From: VBAS01 sp963773465
GTDB taxonomy: Bacteria > Bacteroidota > Bacteroidia > Chitinophagales > Chitinophagaceae
Assembly: GCA_963773465.1 (NCBI GenBank)
Contig: CAVZBF010000005.1
Span: 1 to 64,000, forward strand
Direction of reading: 5' to 3'
Length of the DNA stretch: 64,000 bases
Positions 49,448 through 58,688 of this stretch are shown here, piece by piece. The position numbers and the translations under genes were made by a program. Under the pieces are notes generated by a model. It saw only the letters and a program-made list of their open reading frames with translations, did no database searches and was not told the DNA's origin. Every line of letters starts with the position of its first letter. Position 1 is the stretch's first letter.

Positions 49448-51128
49448 CTAATCAACCTTTTTAACGGTTATATAAAAATTCCTGTCGATCTTTAGTCCTT
49501 CTTTTAAAATATCTCTTGTTACTGCAACATTTTTCCATTCAGTTAGTTGCTTTTAACCACGCGATAGCTATCGGGTCATCTTTTGAGCCGGCGACTTTTA
49601 CAGGCATATCAAATCCTTTTACACAATTGCTCCAGCGATAATACATATTATCACCGGTAAATTTATATTCAAGTACAGGTATCATCGTTGTGCGCAAATA
49701 CTGATCAAAAATCTTTGAAAGGTCTTTTCCTGATTGCTTTGACATATAATCTTCAACATCTTTTGTCGTAATCGTTTTATGATAAAAGGTCGAATTCAAT
49801 CCTCTTAATATTGCCCTGAATTTTTCATCATCATTGATCACCTGCCGGATGGTGTGCAGCATATTTCCGCCTTTATAATACATGTCGCCACTTCCTTCCT
49901 GGTTTACACCATAAGGGCCAATAATGGGTTTATCATTTTGAATCAGCTTTCTTGTACCAATGCAATAATCGCTGCCGGCTTCTTTGCCATAATAATATTC
50001 TGTAAATAAGGTTTCAGAATAATTGGTAAAACCTTCATGCACCCACATATCGGCAATATCTTTTGTGGTAATATTATTGCCAAACCATTCATGACCCACT
50101 TTCATGTACAATAATAAAATCCCATTTCAATCCCCAGCCGCTGCCGGAAAGATCCCTGCCGCGATAACCATTTTGAAAACCATTGCCATAAGCAACGGCA
50201 CTTTGATGTTCCATTCCAAGATGTGGTGCTTCTACTAGTTTAAAACCATCTTCATAAAAAGGATAGGGGCCAAACCAATGTTCAAATGCTTTTAATGTTT
50301 GTGCAGCTTGCTTAAATTGTTCTTTTGCTTTTTCTAGATTATAATCAAGCACCCAATAATTGCATTCTAATTTTCCTTTTTCACCTTCATAAATTTCTTT
50401 CCAGTTTACATATTTGCCGATGTAAGGAATGATGTTATAGTTGTTGATGGGATTTTGACGTTCCCAAACGTAAACTGCCTAAGTTCTCAGAATTAACGGA
50501 TGGAGAGCGGTTGACCCCGTTTGAAACCGCCACAAGAGTATCGGGAACTATATAATAAAGATACTCGCACTCATCTGGTTCATCACCCTGGTAATCTTTA
50601 CATGGATACCAAACACTTGCTCCCAGGCCCTGGCAGGCAACACTCATCCATGGTCTGCCCTTTGCATCTTTTGTAAAGATCCAACCGCCATCCCATGGAG
50701 GTCGCTTCGCTTCCGTTGGTTTGCCATCTAAATTGAATCATAATTGCATTAGCACCTTTATTGTCAGTTCTAAAATCTTTATTCCCGAAATCAATCCAAT
50801 AAATATTTTTTTCTCTTTTAAACTTAAGACTGTCTGGTGAATCAATGGCTTTAACAGCGAGTATTTCCATTGGCTCCTGGAGATCTATCTGCATCAACTT
50901 TTTCTTTCCAGGTTTTATTACATCAAAACTGATGGAACATATTCCGCTTATCTCTTTTTTATTATAGTCTGGTGTAATTCGAAGTGTGTAATTCATTACA
51001 TCCCACCAATCTCTCCCTGGCCCATTGCTGCCACGCAACGTATCTTGTTTTGTAAATTGCGCATTAACGGAATTAATAATTAACAATGAATAATTAATAA
51101 TTAAAACTGCTTTGAAAATCTTTTTCAA
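49448..51128 (-). pseudogene. M1 family aminopeptidase, at least four frameshifts
   Basis: About 560 aa when bridged. It starts with a signal peptide (KIFKAVLIINYSLLIINSVN) and a beta-sandwich (YTLRITPDYNKKEISGICSI). A central catalytic part reads FIIVHESG and, after one indel near 50095, HEWFGNNITTKDIADMWVHE. Together these give HExxHx18E for zinc. GLNSTFYHKTITTKDVEDYM and the tail follow, and the last frame ends at 49448. The length fits the shorter Bacteroidota M1 lipoprotein/secreted enzymes. It should remove N-terminal amino acids in the envelope. The hydrophobic core of its signal is coded by an A+T-rich repeat. The four or more indels at homopolymers suggest consensus errors. Confidence 0.85.
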
Positions 51129-51170
51129 ATGTTGAAATTTTGAATTGTAAATTTAACCGTTCGCCTGTAA

Positions 51171-52802
51171 ATGAGATATAAAAATATATACCTGGTCTTG
51201 TTCCTTGTCCCTTGTTCCTTGTGCCTTATCACTTGTAGCAACGAGCAACAAAATTCAAAACAAATATTTCGTTACAATGAATCCACCGGTATTGCTTCCC
51301 TTGATCCTGCTTTTTCAAAAAACCAATCCACGATGTGGCCCGTGCACCAGTTGTTCAATACACTTGTCGAAAACGATGGCGATACCAAGACCCGGGGATC
51401 ACTGGCAAAGCACTGGGATATTTCATCCGATGGCACAGAATATCTTTTTCATTTAAGGACAGACGTTTTCTTTCATGATAACGATGCATTTGCCGGTGGA
51501 AAAGGAAGAAGAATGGTTGCGGCCGATGTCGAATATAGTTTTAAGAGACTTGTTGATCGTAAATTGGCAAGCCCCGGCTTTTATATTTTTAACAATGTAG
51601 TTGACAGCATTGATGGTTTTAAAGCAATTGATGATTCTACATTCCGGTTGAAATTGATCAAGCCACATGCACCGATCCTGCAGATACTAAAGATGACCTA
51701 TTGTTCAATAGTTCCTAAAGAAGTGGTGGAAAAATATGGTTCGGATTTTCGAAGCCATCCATGTGGCACCGGGCCATTTCAATTTGTTGCATGGGAAGAG
51801 GGCCTGGCATTGATCTTTAAAAAGAATGAAAACTATTTTGAAAAAGATCCGGCAGGGAACGGCCTCCCTTATCTTGATGGTATTAAGATCACTTTTAATG
51901 AAAGCAAGGCAACAGAGTTTTTATTATTCCGGCAAAAGCAACTTGATTTTTTAAATGATATCGATGCTTCTTTTAAAGATGAAATTCTTACACTCAAAGG
52001 CGAATTAAGAGATAGCTGGAAAGATAAAGTGGTTTTACAAATTCATCCTTACTTAAACACAGAATATTTTGGATTTTTGGTGGACACCACAAATGAGCTG
52101 TTAAAGAATTCACCCACTCGTTTAAAGAAGTTAAGACAGGCAATGAATTATGCGATTGATCGCAGGAAGATGATCCTTTATTTAAGAAATTCATTAAGCT
52201 CACCGGCTGAAAATGGCTTTGTACCGGAAGGTATGCCCTCATTTGACACTTCAGTTAAAGGATATAACTATGATCCTGTAAAAGCAAAACAGTTGTTGAG
52301 TGACGCAGGTTTTACAAATGATAAAAAAATACCACTAATAAAACTTTATACGATCCCTATCTATGGCGAGATCGGAAGTTATCTTGCCAAACAATTTGAA
52401 GAAGCTGGTATTCCTGTAACGGTTGAAGTTGTGTTGCGCTCTTTTTTGTTTGAGCTTACATCCAATTCAAGAGCTCCTTTTTTCCGTGGCAGTTGGATCG
52501 CTGACTATGCTGATGCCTTCAATTATCTTTCGTGTTTTTATTCTAAGAACCCTGCACCGCCAAACTATACACGATATAACAACCCGGAGTTTGATAAGCT
52601 ATTTGAGAAAGCGACTGCAGAACCAAATGATTCTTTACGCTACATCTTATACCGGCAGGCTGACCAGGTATTGATCAATGATGCACCAATAATTCCTTTA
52701 TGGTATGATAGAGTGATCCGGTTGGTACAACCGAACATTTCAGGCTTCGAGCCAAATAATTTGAATTGGCTGGAGCTTCGTCATACTGTAAAAACACGAT
52801 AA
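51171..52802 (+). CDS. Peptide/nickel-type ABC transporter substrate-binding lipoprotein
   Basis: 543 aa. The signal ends in LCLITCSNEQQ, an SPII lipobox. The body is an SBP_bac_5 (DppA/OppA-like) protein: NESTGIASLDPAFSKNQSTM, LAKHWDISSDGTEYLFHLRT, YSFKRLVDRKLASPGFYIFN and LRQAMNYAIDRRKMILYLRN follow the family order. No permease or ATPase genes are next to it, so it either serves a distant transporter or works as a scavenging binding protein. Start ATG 51171. It is divergent from the M1 peptidase gene, 42 bp away, an arrangement that could coordinate peptide breakdown and uptake (inference). Confidence 0.92.
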   Translation: MRYKNIYLVLFLVPCSLCLITCSNEQQNSKQIFRYNESTGIASLDPAFSKNQSTMWPVHQLFNTLVENDGDTKTRGSLAKHWDISSDGTEYLFHLRTDVFFHDNDAFAGGKGRRMVAADVEYSFKRLVDRKLASPGFYIFNNVVDSIDGFKAIDDSTFRLKLIKPHAPILQILKMTYCSIVPKEVVEKYGSDFRSHPCGTGPFQFVAWEEGLALIFKKNENYFEKDPAGNGLPYLDGIKITFNESKATEFLLFRQKQLDFLNDIDASFKDEILTLKGELRDSWKDKVVLQIHPYLNTEYFGFLVDTTNELLKNSPTRLKKLRQAMNYAIDRRKMILYLRNSLSSPAENGFVPEGMPSFDTSVKGYNYDPVKAKQLLSDAGFTNDKKIPLIKLYTIPIYGEIGSYLAKQFEEAGIPVTVEVVLRSFLFELTSNSRAPFFRGSWIADYADAFNYLSCFYSKNPAPPNYTRYNNPEFDKLFEKATAEPNDSLRYILYRQADQVLINDAPIIPLWYDRVIRLVQPNISGFEPNNLNWLELRHTVKTR

Positions 52803-53355
52803 TACTAATAAATAAAAGAATTTTAAACGGAAAACAGATTGATGCGAACAATTACGATTCAAATAATTGTTTCATTGCTTGCATAAACAAAAACTGATTT
52901 TTATTTTTACCTCCTGCTTTGAACAATATCCTTAGTGAGCCACTTCCAGTACCAGTTAAACCATGTTAAGTCTGATCCCGTTGAAAACGTACCTTGAAAG
53001 CTGTATGAATAGCTTCTGTGTTTTTTCCTTCTGATTGATTTTCCTCGTATGTTTTATCCGGGTTGACACTAATTCACATGATTTTGTTTTCATATGTAGC
53101 GTAATATTTACTCATCACGATAAATAAAATATTGATGTAATTATAATTTATAATATTAAACCCCTATGTCAACTCAATATCCAATAGCCGCAATGAAGAA
53201 CTGTAAAATCCATGTGCCTGGAGACCGTTTGATACTTGTATGAAAGCAGACTCAAGCTCTGTAACCGAAATCCATTATCTGTAAAACCGATCCAGGAAAA
53301 CCATTCACTTATTACTTAACAAAAATCAAAACTATGATTTGAATGGTACTCAAAA
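52803..53355. other. Long intergenic region without recognisable genes
   Basis: About 550 bp, A+T-rich. I see no open frame with coding character on either strand, no tRNA-like fold and no clear repeat. It ends at the terminator hairpin of msrA. Confidence 0.5.
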
Positions 53356-53381
53356 AAAAGTGGGACAACTGTCCCACTTTT
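53356..53381 (-). terminator. Rho-independent terminator of msrA
   Basis: AAAAGTGGGAC, loop AACT, GTCCCACTTTT is an 11-bp perfect stem. On the minus strand it is followed by a further T-run (plus-strand A-run at 53352-53355). It lies just past the msrA stop. Confidence 0.88.
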
Positions 53382-53386
53382 GCTTT

Positions 53387-54055
53387 TTAGTGTTTCTTCA
53401 ACTTATTCTTAAATACTTTTTCAAATTTTTCAAGCTTGGGCCTGATAACGATTGAACAGTAAGGATTGGAACTCTTATTAATCTCATAGTATTCCTGGTG
53501 ATAATTTTCTGCTGTATAAAATTTGGTAAACGGTTCCAGAGTTGTGACGATCGGGTTATCATATGCACCGCTCTTATCCAACTCTGTCTTATACTTTTCT
53601 GATTTCTGCTTTTGCTCGTCGTCATGATAAAATATAACACTGCGGTATTGTGTACCTGCATCGGCACCTTGCCTGTTCAATGTTGTGGGATCATGCACCT
53701 GCCAGAAAACCTCAAGCAATTCATCAAAGCTGATCTTTGAAGAATCATAAACGATCTGCACGCATTCGGCATGACCCGTTTCCCCGGTACATACATCTTT
53801 ATAGCTTGGGTTTGCAACATGTCCGCCGGCATAGCCGGACGTTACGGATATTACACCATCGAGCTGTTCAAAAATTGCTTCCGTACACCAGAAACAACCA
53901 GTGCCGAAAGTAGCGGTGTCTGCTTTGCCTGTGAAAGCGGCTTCAGTTTTTTCAGATGCTTTTGTCGTATTCATTTTTAAATTTTGATTATTGTTTTGTG
54001 CACAGGAAATTAATGCGGTGGCGCCGGTAAAGGCGGCCAGCCAAAATGTTTTCAT
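53387..54055 (-). CDS. msrA: Peptide-methionine (S)-S-oxide reductase, lipoprotein form
   Basis: 222 aa from the ATG at 54055 (MKTFWLAAFTGATALISCAQ); a longer reading adds 10 residues. ALISC is an SPII lipobox, so the enzyme is anchored in the envelope. The catalytic domain has FGTGCFWCTEAIFEQLDGVI with the GCFW nucleophile Cys, then VTSGYAGGHVANPSYKDVCT and FWQVHDPTTLNRQGADAGTQ. Reduces methionine-S-sulfoxide in oxidised proteins. Family length after the signal is normal. No msrB domain is fused or adjacent. Single gene with its own terminator. Confidence 0.95.
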   Translation of the reverse strand: MKTFWLAAFTGATALISCAQNNNQNLKMNTTKASEKTEAAFTGKADTATFGTGCFWCTEAIFEQLDGVISVTSGYAGGHVANPSYKDVCTGETGHAECVQIVYDSSKISFDELLEVFWQVHDPTTLNRQGADAGTQYRSVIFYHDDEQKQKSEKYKTELDKSGAYDNPIVTTLEPFTKFYTAENYHQEYYEINKSSNPYCSIVIRPKLEKFEKVFKNKLKKH

Positions 54056-54784
54056 GATAATTGTTATTTGATTAATTCGTTTCACCGTTGTTCCAAAAAA
54101 TCCCTTTTGGGAATTCTATGCAATTTACGATGATTTGGAATGGATGGTTTGCAAACTGCTGGCAGCGACTATAGATTTAGGGTTTATTTATCTGTTACAC
54201 CGCCGCTGGAATGAAATTGTACAAGTGACCTCTTCTATGTTCCTGTTTTAAACATTATGTACTCTTAAAGAAGAATTTATAATGTGATAATAAATTTCAT
54301 AACAAACAGATGTTTGCGGATATATGATGAAAGTTTCTGAAGCGAGTTAATCTAGATGAAGTAAAATACCACTTTTAGGGTATAGGCATCACTTAAAAAC
54401 TTATGTAAATTCAAGCAGCTATTTTGAAAAGGATTTTGTCAACTCCTTAGATGCGTGACTCACATTGATAGTTCTTTCGGTTCTAAATGAATTTAAGATT
54501 ATCTAAATGAGTGATAGAGAAAAAAATATCGCCAAAACTGAGTATGATAAAGAACTTATTGCGGAGGGTTCGCAGGATTGGTAGCATTCATAGCACCCGA
54601 AGGTATATGGCTAAAGGCATGTTTGATAAGAGAAATGAGCAAAATGATGAGAAAGAGATTGTGATAGTGGATACAAATAAAGTGGATACACCTGGCAAGA
54701 AAACAAACAACACATCCCTAAAAATCCCTCAGAAGAAAAGTAGTCAAATCAAAATACCTGGCCGCAATACGGAAAGTCAAAAAT
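54056..54784. other. Intergenic region upstream of two small exported-protein genes
   Basis: About 730 bp. An open frame from a GTG at 54511 runs to 54879 but overlaps the next gene by 95 bp and shows no recognisable features, so I do not call it. A short inverted repeat (TCCC-TTTT-GGGA) lies near 54101-54112. Nothing else stands out. Confidence 0.4.
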
Positions 54785-55540
54785 ATGAAAAGGCTGATTA
54801 TTTCGTCTATCATCTATCTTTTAATAATGCATTGTACCAACGCACAAGCGGAAACTGCCCGCAGTGTATTGATCATTGAGGAAAATTACTGTAATGGATG
54901 TTCGGGTGAAATAAAAAAGAGTTCAAAATTGGCATCCATGGAGCAAATCGCGGAGACTGAAGATTCTCTACACGTACCGGATACATTGAAGATAGCAAAG
55001 CAGGTACATGTTCAAGTTGAACGAAAGCCAGAAGGAACTTTATCGGAGTATGGCGGATTGTGGAAACTAACATCAAAAGTTACTAATATCAATACCTATG
55101 AAATCGATTTCCAAAAAAGTAGCGCATTGAGTCGCAAACCCAATATCACAAAAATAGAACCTAAGATTCACCAAAAGTTAAATGAGGTTAATCCAAATAA
55201 ATTCTTTTCATTTAAGACACCCTATCCTTATGTTATTTTATCAGTTGGCCTTGGGTTCGGAATTTCCGGACAAATACGTGCGCAAAGCATTTCTGATAAA
55301 TGGGATGAGTATCTTTCAAACAATCCGGGTGATATTGAAAGAAGATACACCCGGGAAAATAGCAATTATAAACGTTATCAGGCCTTGCGAAACACCGGTA
55401 TTGCAATCATTGCTGCATACAGTTTAGGCATCATATTAGATAAAATCCCCAAATCGGGCAAAAAGAATGGTACCAGTAAAATAACATTCGCGGCCGGCGC
55501 CAATATGGCAAAAATCACAATTAACCTGCAGCACAAATGA
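54785..55540 (+). CDS. Exported protein with two membrane segments, unknown function
   Basis: 251 aa. Signal peptide or first helix KRLIISSIIYLLIMHCTNAQ. An early NYCNGCSGEI holds a CxxC pair that might bind metal or form a disulfide. The middle (about 60-125) is polar. Two hydrophobic segments follow: YPYVILSVGLGFGISGQI (about 143-160) and GIAIIAAYSLGIILDKI (about 203-219), separated by a charged stretch with SISDKWDEYLSNNPGDIERR. No named domain is recognised. The next gene overlaps its stop codon (ATGA), so the two are translationally coupled. Confidence 0.65.
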   Translation: MKRLIISSIIYLLIMHCTNAQAETARSVLIIEENYCNGCSGEIKKSSKLASMEQIAETEDSLHVPDTLKIAKQVHVQVERKPEGTLSEYGGLWKLTSKVTNINTYEIDFQKSSALSRKPNITKIEPKIHQKLNEVNPNKFFSFKTPYPYVILSVGLGFGISGQIRAQSISDKWDEYLSNNPGDIERRYTRENSNYKRYQALRNTGIAIIAAYSLGIILDKIPKSGKKNGTSKITFAAGANMAKITINLQHK

Positions 55541-55926
55541 AAACGATAATTTTGATTTTTGGGGTAAAGATAATTTTGATTTTTTCGGTTTTAGCTAATT
55601 CTTGTAGTCGCTTACGAGAACCAGATAGAGCGGCAGAATTTGTAGGCCGTTGGAAATTTACATGGCATTGGCCAACACAAGGTCCAGATTATGATACATT
55701 CCAGGTTACCGAAATACGGCCCAACGTATTGAAGGCTATTTACAATAATGGGATGACATTAATTGAAGGTTATGTTGATGATAATTTTGTCTGGTCTGCA
55801 AAAGAAACAACAAATGGGATGGCAAACGGAGATTACACCCTCAATCTTATAACACGGGATTCCATGTATGGAGTATTCAAAAAGAGTCCAATTGACACTG
55901 CAAAAGTTACGGCAAGGCGGCTATAA
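55537..55926 (+). CDS. Small lipoprotein with lipocalin-like appearance
   Basis: 129 aa. The signal ends LANSC, an SPII-like lipobox. The mature part (FVGRWKFTWHWPTQGPDYDT, then QVTEIRPNVLKAIYNNGMTL and NFVWSAKETTNGMANGDYTL) is a run of beta strands of the length and GRW start seen in small lipocalin-like/calycin lipoproteins. This is a resemblance only. Its ATG overlaps the stop of the preceding gene (ATGA). It presumably works with that protein in the envelope. Confidence 0.65.
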   Translation: MKTIILIFGVKIILIFSVLANSCSRLREPDRAAEFVGRWKFTWHWPTQGPDYDTFQVTEIRPNVLKAIYNNGMTLIEGYVDDNFVWSAKETTNGMANGDYTLNLITRDSMYGVFKKSPIDTAKVTARRL

Positions 55927-56331
55927 ATGTTTTGTGATCATACTTTCAGCAGGCATACTATTATTATAGCCTTGCATAAGATTTTGCATCAATCCTCAAC
56001 AAAAGCATTGTAATAATTGACGCTGATAAAATAATGCCAGAAATCAGACCGTCCTCAAGCTGTTTTAATGCTGATGAAATTCTAAATCTCAGCCTGCAAA
56101 TTTTAAAAACGTCATGTTTGTTAAATATCCCAGCTGGCTAGATGTTGGTAAACATTCCAACTGATACTCTGCCAGTCGTCATAACAAATAGCAAGCCCGA
56201 TTAGAACGGTACGACGCATTGCTGAGCGAAGAGAAGATAGATAAACGGAGCGTCGCAAGGGACGATGATAAGAATTACCTTTGTTGACTAAATAAAAATA
56301 AAAGTCCGCCATTGGCGGATTTGAACTTTAT
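55927..56331. other. Intergenic region and leader of mutS2
   Basis: About 405 bp with no convincing gene. A minus-strand reading at 56121-56312 has no coding character. A hairpin (GTCCGCC, ATT, GGCGGAT) lies at 56304-56320, only 11 bp before the mutS2 start. On the minus strand it is followed by TTTTATTTTTATT and so could stop antisense transcription. Confidence 0.4.
56276..56283 (+). promoter_or_regulatory. Possible Bacteroidota -7 box for mutS2
   Basis: TACCTTTG matches the TAnnTTTG consensus and lies about 49 bp before the ATG. No TTG -33 box is found at the expected distance, so support is partial. Confidence 0.35.
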
Positions 56332-58446
56332 ATGAAACTTTTTCCGGAATCGGCATATATACAATTGGAGTTTGATAAAGTGAAATCTTTATTGGCAGAG
56401 CATTGCCGAAGTGAATATGCAATTGAAAAAGCCAGGGCGTTGCGAATTCATACCGAAATCGAATTTATTGAAACGGAGTTGCGGCAGAGTTATGAATACA
56501 AGCAACTTTTGCAAAACAGCATTTATTTTCCGAATGATCCCGTTTTTAATTTGTCAAAAGAGCTGAAGCTTCTGTCTATAGACGGCGCTCTACTTTCAGG
56601 TGATGAATTTGTTGAAATAAGAAAGCTTGCAGAGTTAATGAAAAATATATTTCGCTGGTTTGATGCGGAACGAAAAAATGTTTACGGTGGGTTGGCAAAG
56701 ATCATTGCCGGCACTTATTACGAGAAGGCGATTGCTGAAATGATCGATGATGTGTTGGATGAAAGCGGGCAGGTAAAAGACAATGCATCAAATGAGTTAC
56801 AGAGCATCCGCATGAATTTGTACAGGAAAAGAAATGAGTTGAGAAAAATGTTTGACAGGATCATTTCAAAATTAAACAAGCAGGGTTATCTCGCAGATAT
56901 AGAAGAAAGTTTTTTGAATGGCAGAAGAGTAGTGGCCGTTTATGCCGAACAAAAAAGGATAGTGAAAGGAATTTTGCATGGTGAAAGCGAGAGCCGCCGC
57001 ACATCTTTTATCGAGCCGGAAGAAACCATTGAACTCAATAATGATATTTATTCGTTGGAAAGCGATGAGAAAAGAGAAGTGTATCGTTTGCTGAGAGAAT
57101 TGACCGCAAAGCTTTCTGTGTATTCATCATTGTTATCAACTTATCATTTTATTGCGGGTGAGTATGATTTTATTCGCGCCAAAGCAAAGTTTGCGCTGGA
57201 TGTAAATGCCGAGTTCCCGATCGTTGAGGATAAAGCCGTCGTTCATTTGGAAAAAGCACTTCACCCTTTGTTGTATTTATATAATAAGAAAACGAATAAA
57301 CAAACAATTCCCGTTTCGTTAACGCTTGATGAAAACAACAGGATACTTGTTATCAGCGGGCCGAATGCAGGTGGAAAAACTGTTACACTAAAAACGGTGG
57401 GTCTTTTGCAAATGATGGTGCAAAGTGGTTTGCTTGTGCCGGTTGACCCATCGTCAAAGTTTGGTGTATTTAAACAATTGCTGATACATATTGGAGATAC
57501 ACAGAGTCTTGAATTTGATTTGAGCACCTATAGCAGTCATCTGAAGAACATGAAACATTTTATGGAAGTGGCAAGCGGTAAAACACTTTTCTTTATTGAT
57601 GAGTTGGGCAGCGGCAGCGACCCCAATCTTGGTGGCGCATTTGCAGAAGTAATATTGGAAGAATTGGTGAGAAAGCATTCTTACGGCATTGTCACCACGC
57701 ATTATTTGAATTTAAAAGTAATGGCGAGTAAAACGCCCGGTATTTTAAATGGCGCCATGGCATTTGATGAAAAAAGTTTGATGCCGCTATATAAACTTAA
57801 TATTGGCAAACCCGGCAGCTCCTACACTTTCGCAATTGCTGAAAGGATCGGGTTGGATAAACAACTCATTAACCGCGCAAGAACAATGGTGGACGAAGAA
57901 CATTTCCGGCTGGATAAACTTTTAAACAGGACCGAACAGGATCTTCATAATCTTGAGAAGAAAGAAAAAGAACTTCATCAGTTGATGCAGGAGAATGAAA
58001 AATTAAAAAAGGAAATGAAGCATACGATGGACAGGGAAAAGCATAACCAGCAAATAGAATTGTTAACGCATCAGAATAAAGTATCCGAAGAGAAACTGGC
58101 TTACCTGAAAGAAATGGAAAGAAAACTAAAGCAGATGGTGATTGACTGGCGAAAAGAAGAAGATAAAAGTAAAGTGATAAAAAATATAAGCGCTTTATTG
58201 TTTAATAAACATGAAAAGAAGGCGGCAGGCAAGATGAAAAAGCAGGTCGAATCAAAGTTTGTTGAATTAACAGGCGAAATAAAAGTAGGGGAGAAAGTAA
58301 AAATGAAACGGAATCACCAGGTAGGCGAAGTAATTGAGCTTAGAGGAAAGAAAGCTGTTGTAAAAATTGGTTTATTGCCAATGCAGGTAGATATAAAAGA
58401 TCTCGTGCTTGTAAAAGCAAAACAAGAAGAGACGGATGAAAAATAA
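56332..58446 (+). CDS. mutS2: MutS2-family ATPase lacking the C-terminal Smr domain
   Basis: 704 aa. The N-terminal MutS core/lever region (YIQLEFDKVKSLLAEHCRSE) leads to the ATPase domain: Walker A ISGPNAGGKTVTLKTVGLLQ, then SLEFDLSTYSSHLKNMKHFM and Walker B LFFIDELGSGSDPNLGG. The GIVTTHYLNLKV switch is present. A long coiled coil (about 530-630) follows, then a small KOW-like barrel (VGEKVKMKRNHQVGEVIELR). The protein ends 20-30 residues later, whereas many MutS2 proteins carry an Smr nuclease of about 80 residues. It may split stalled ribosome or recombination intermediates by ATP use without Smr cutting. The last codons are duplicated downstream (see repeat at 58411-58534). Confidence 0.92.
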   Translation: MKLFPESAYIQLEFDKVKSLLAEHCRSEYAIEKARALRIHTEIEFIETELRQSYEYKQLLQNSIYFPNDPVFNLSKELKLLSIDGALLSGDEFVEIRKLAELMKNIFRWFDAERKNVYGGLAKIIAGTYYEKAIAEMIDDVLDESGQVKDNASNELQSIRMNLYRKRNELRKMFDRIISKLNKQGYLADIEESFLNGRRVVAVYAEQKRIVKGILHGESESRRTSFIEPEETIELNNDIYSLESDEKREVYRLLRELTAKLSVYSSLLSTYHFIAGEYDFIRAKAKFALDVNAEFPIVEDKAVVHLEKALHPLLYLYNKKTNKQTIPVSLTLDENNRILVISGPNAGGKTVTLKTVGLLQMMVQSGLLVPVDPSSKFGVFKQLLIHIGDTQSLEFDLSTYSSHLKNMKHFMEVASGKTLFFIDELGSGSDPNLGGAFAEVILEELVRKHSYGIVTTHYLNLKVMASKTPGILNGAMAFDEKSLMPLYKLNIGKPGSSYTFAIAERIGLDKQLINRARTMVDEEHFRLDKLLNRTEQDLHNLEKKEKELHQLMQENEKLKKEMKHTMDREKHNQQIELLTHQNKVSEEKLAYLKEMERKLKQMVIDWRKEEDKSKVIKNISALLFNKHEKKAAGKMKKQVESKFVELTGEIKVGEKVKMKRNHQVGEVIELRGKKAVVKIGLLPMQVDIKDLVLVKAKQEETDEK

Positions 58447-58534
58447 AACATCACAAACGCATAGCCCACGGTTTAAACCGTGGGCTATGCGTTTGTAAAA
58501 GCAAAACAAGAAGAGAAGGATAAAAAATAAAACA
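58411..58534. repeat. 40-bp direct duplication of the mutS2 tail flanking a palindrome
   Basis: 58411-58450, which includes the mutS2 stop codon, is repeated at 58495-58534 with two substitutions. The first 44-bp palindrome (58453-58496) lies between the two copies. This looks like a duplication made together with insertion of the palindrome. Confidence 0.85.
58453..58496. repeat. 44-bp perfect palindrome, first of three
   Basis: Left arm ACAAACGCATAGCCCACGG continues with TTT into its exact reverse complement. Its core arm ATAGCCCACGGTTT is shared with the copies at 58553-58594 and 58689-58726; the outer arm is not. Confidence 0.9.
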
Positions 58535-58552
58535 CCCCGCCAAAATATTCTC

Positions 58553-58594
58553 TTAAAATATAGCCCACGGTTTAAACCGTGGGCTATATTTTAA
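58553..58594. repeat. 42-bp perfect palindrome, second of three
   Basis: Same core arm ATAGCCCACGGTTT, but outer arm TTAAAAT, again perfectly matched on the other side. Confidence 0.9.
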
Positions 58595-58633
58595 AAATAA
58601 AACATCCCGCCCGGATATTCTCTGAGCGGGATG
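58595..58633 (-). terminator. Terminator hairpin for the CBS-domain gene
   Basis: CATCCCGC (58603-58610) pairs with GCGGGATG (58626-58633). On the minus strand the stem is followed by TTTTATTTTTA. It lies about 105 bp past the CBS gene, with the third palindrome in between. Confidence 0.65.
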
Positions 58634-58688
58634 CTTAGCTTGTGTTTTTAGTTGTTTACAAATTTAAGAGAAAGAAAAACATTCTCGC

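Noticed and set aside
52803..53355. tRNA or small RNA gene in the long gap
   Set aside because: No cloverleaf-like pairing or conserved TTCGA-type loop could be found by eye; only the msrA terminator is clear.
54511..54879. 122-aa reading frame from a GTG start
   Set aside because: It overlaps the better-supported gene at 54785 by 95 bp, has no domain or signal and is Lys/Asn-rich as expected from A+T-rich DNA.
56121..56312. Minus-strand reading frame before mutS2
   Set aside because: Composition looks random and it overlaps the presumed mutS2 promoter and leader hairpin.
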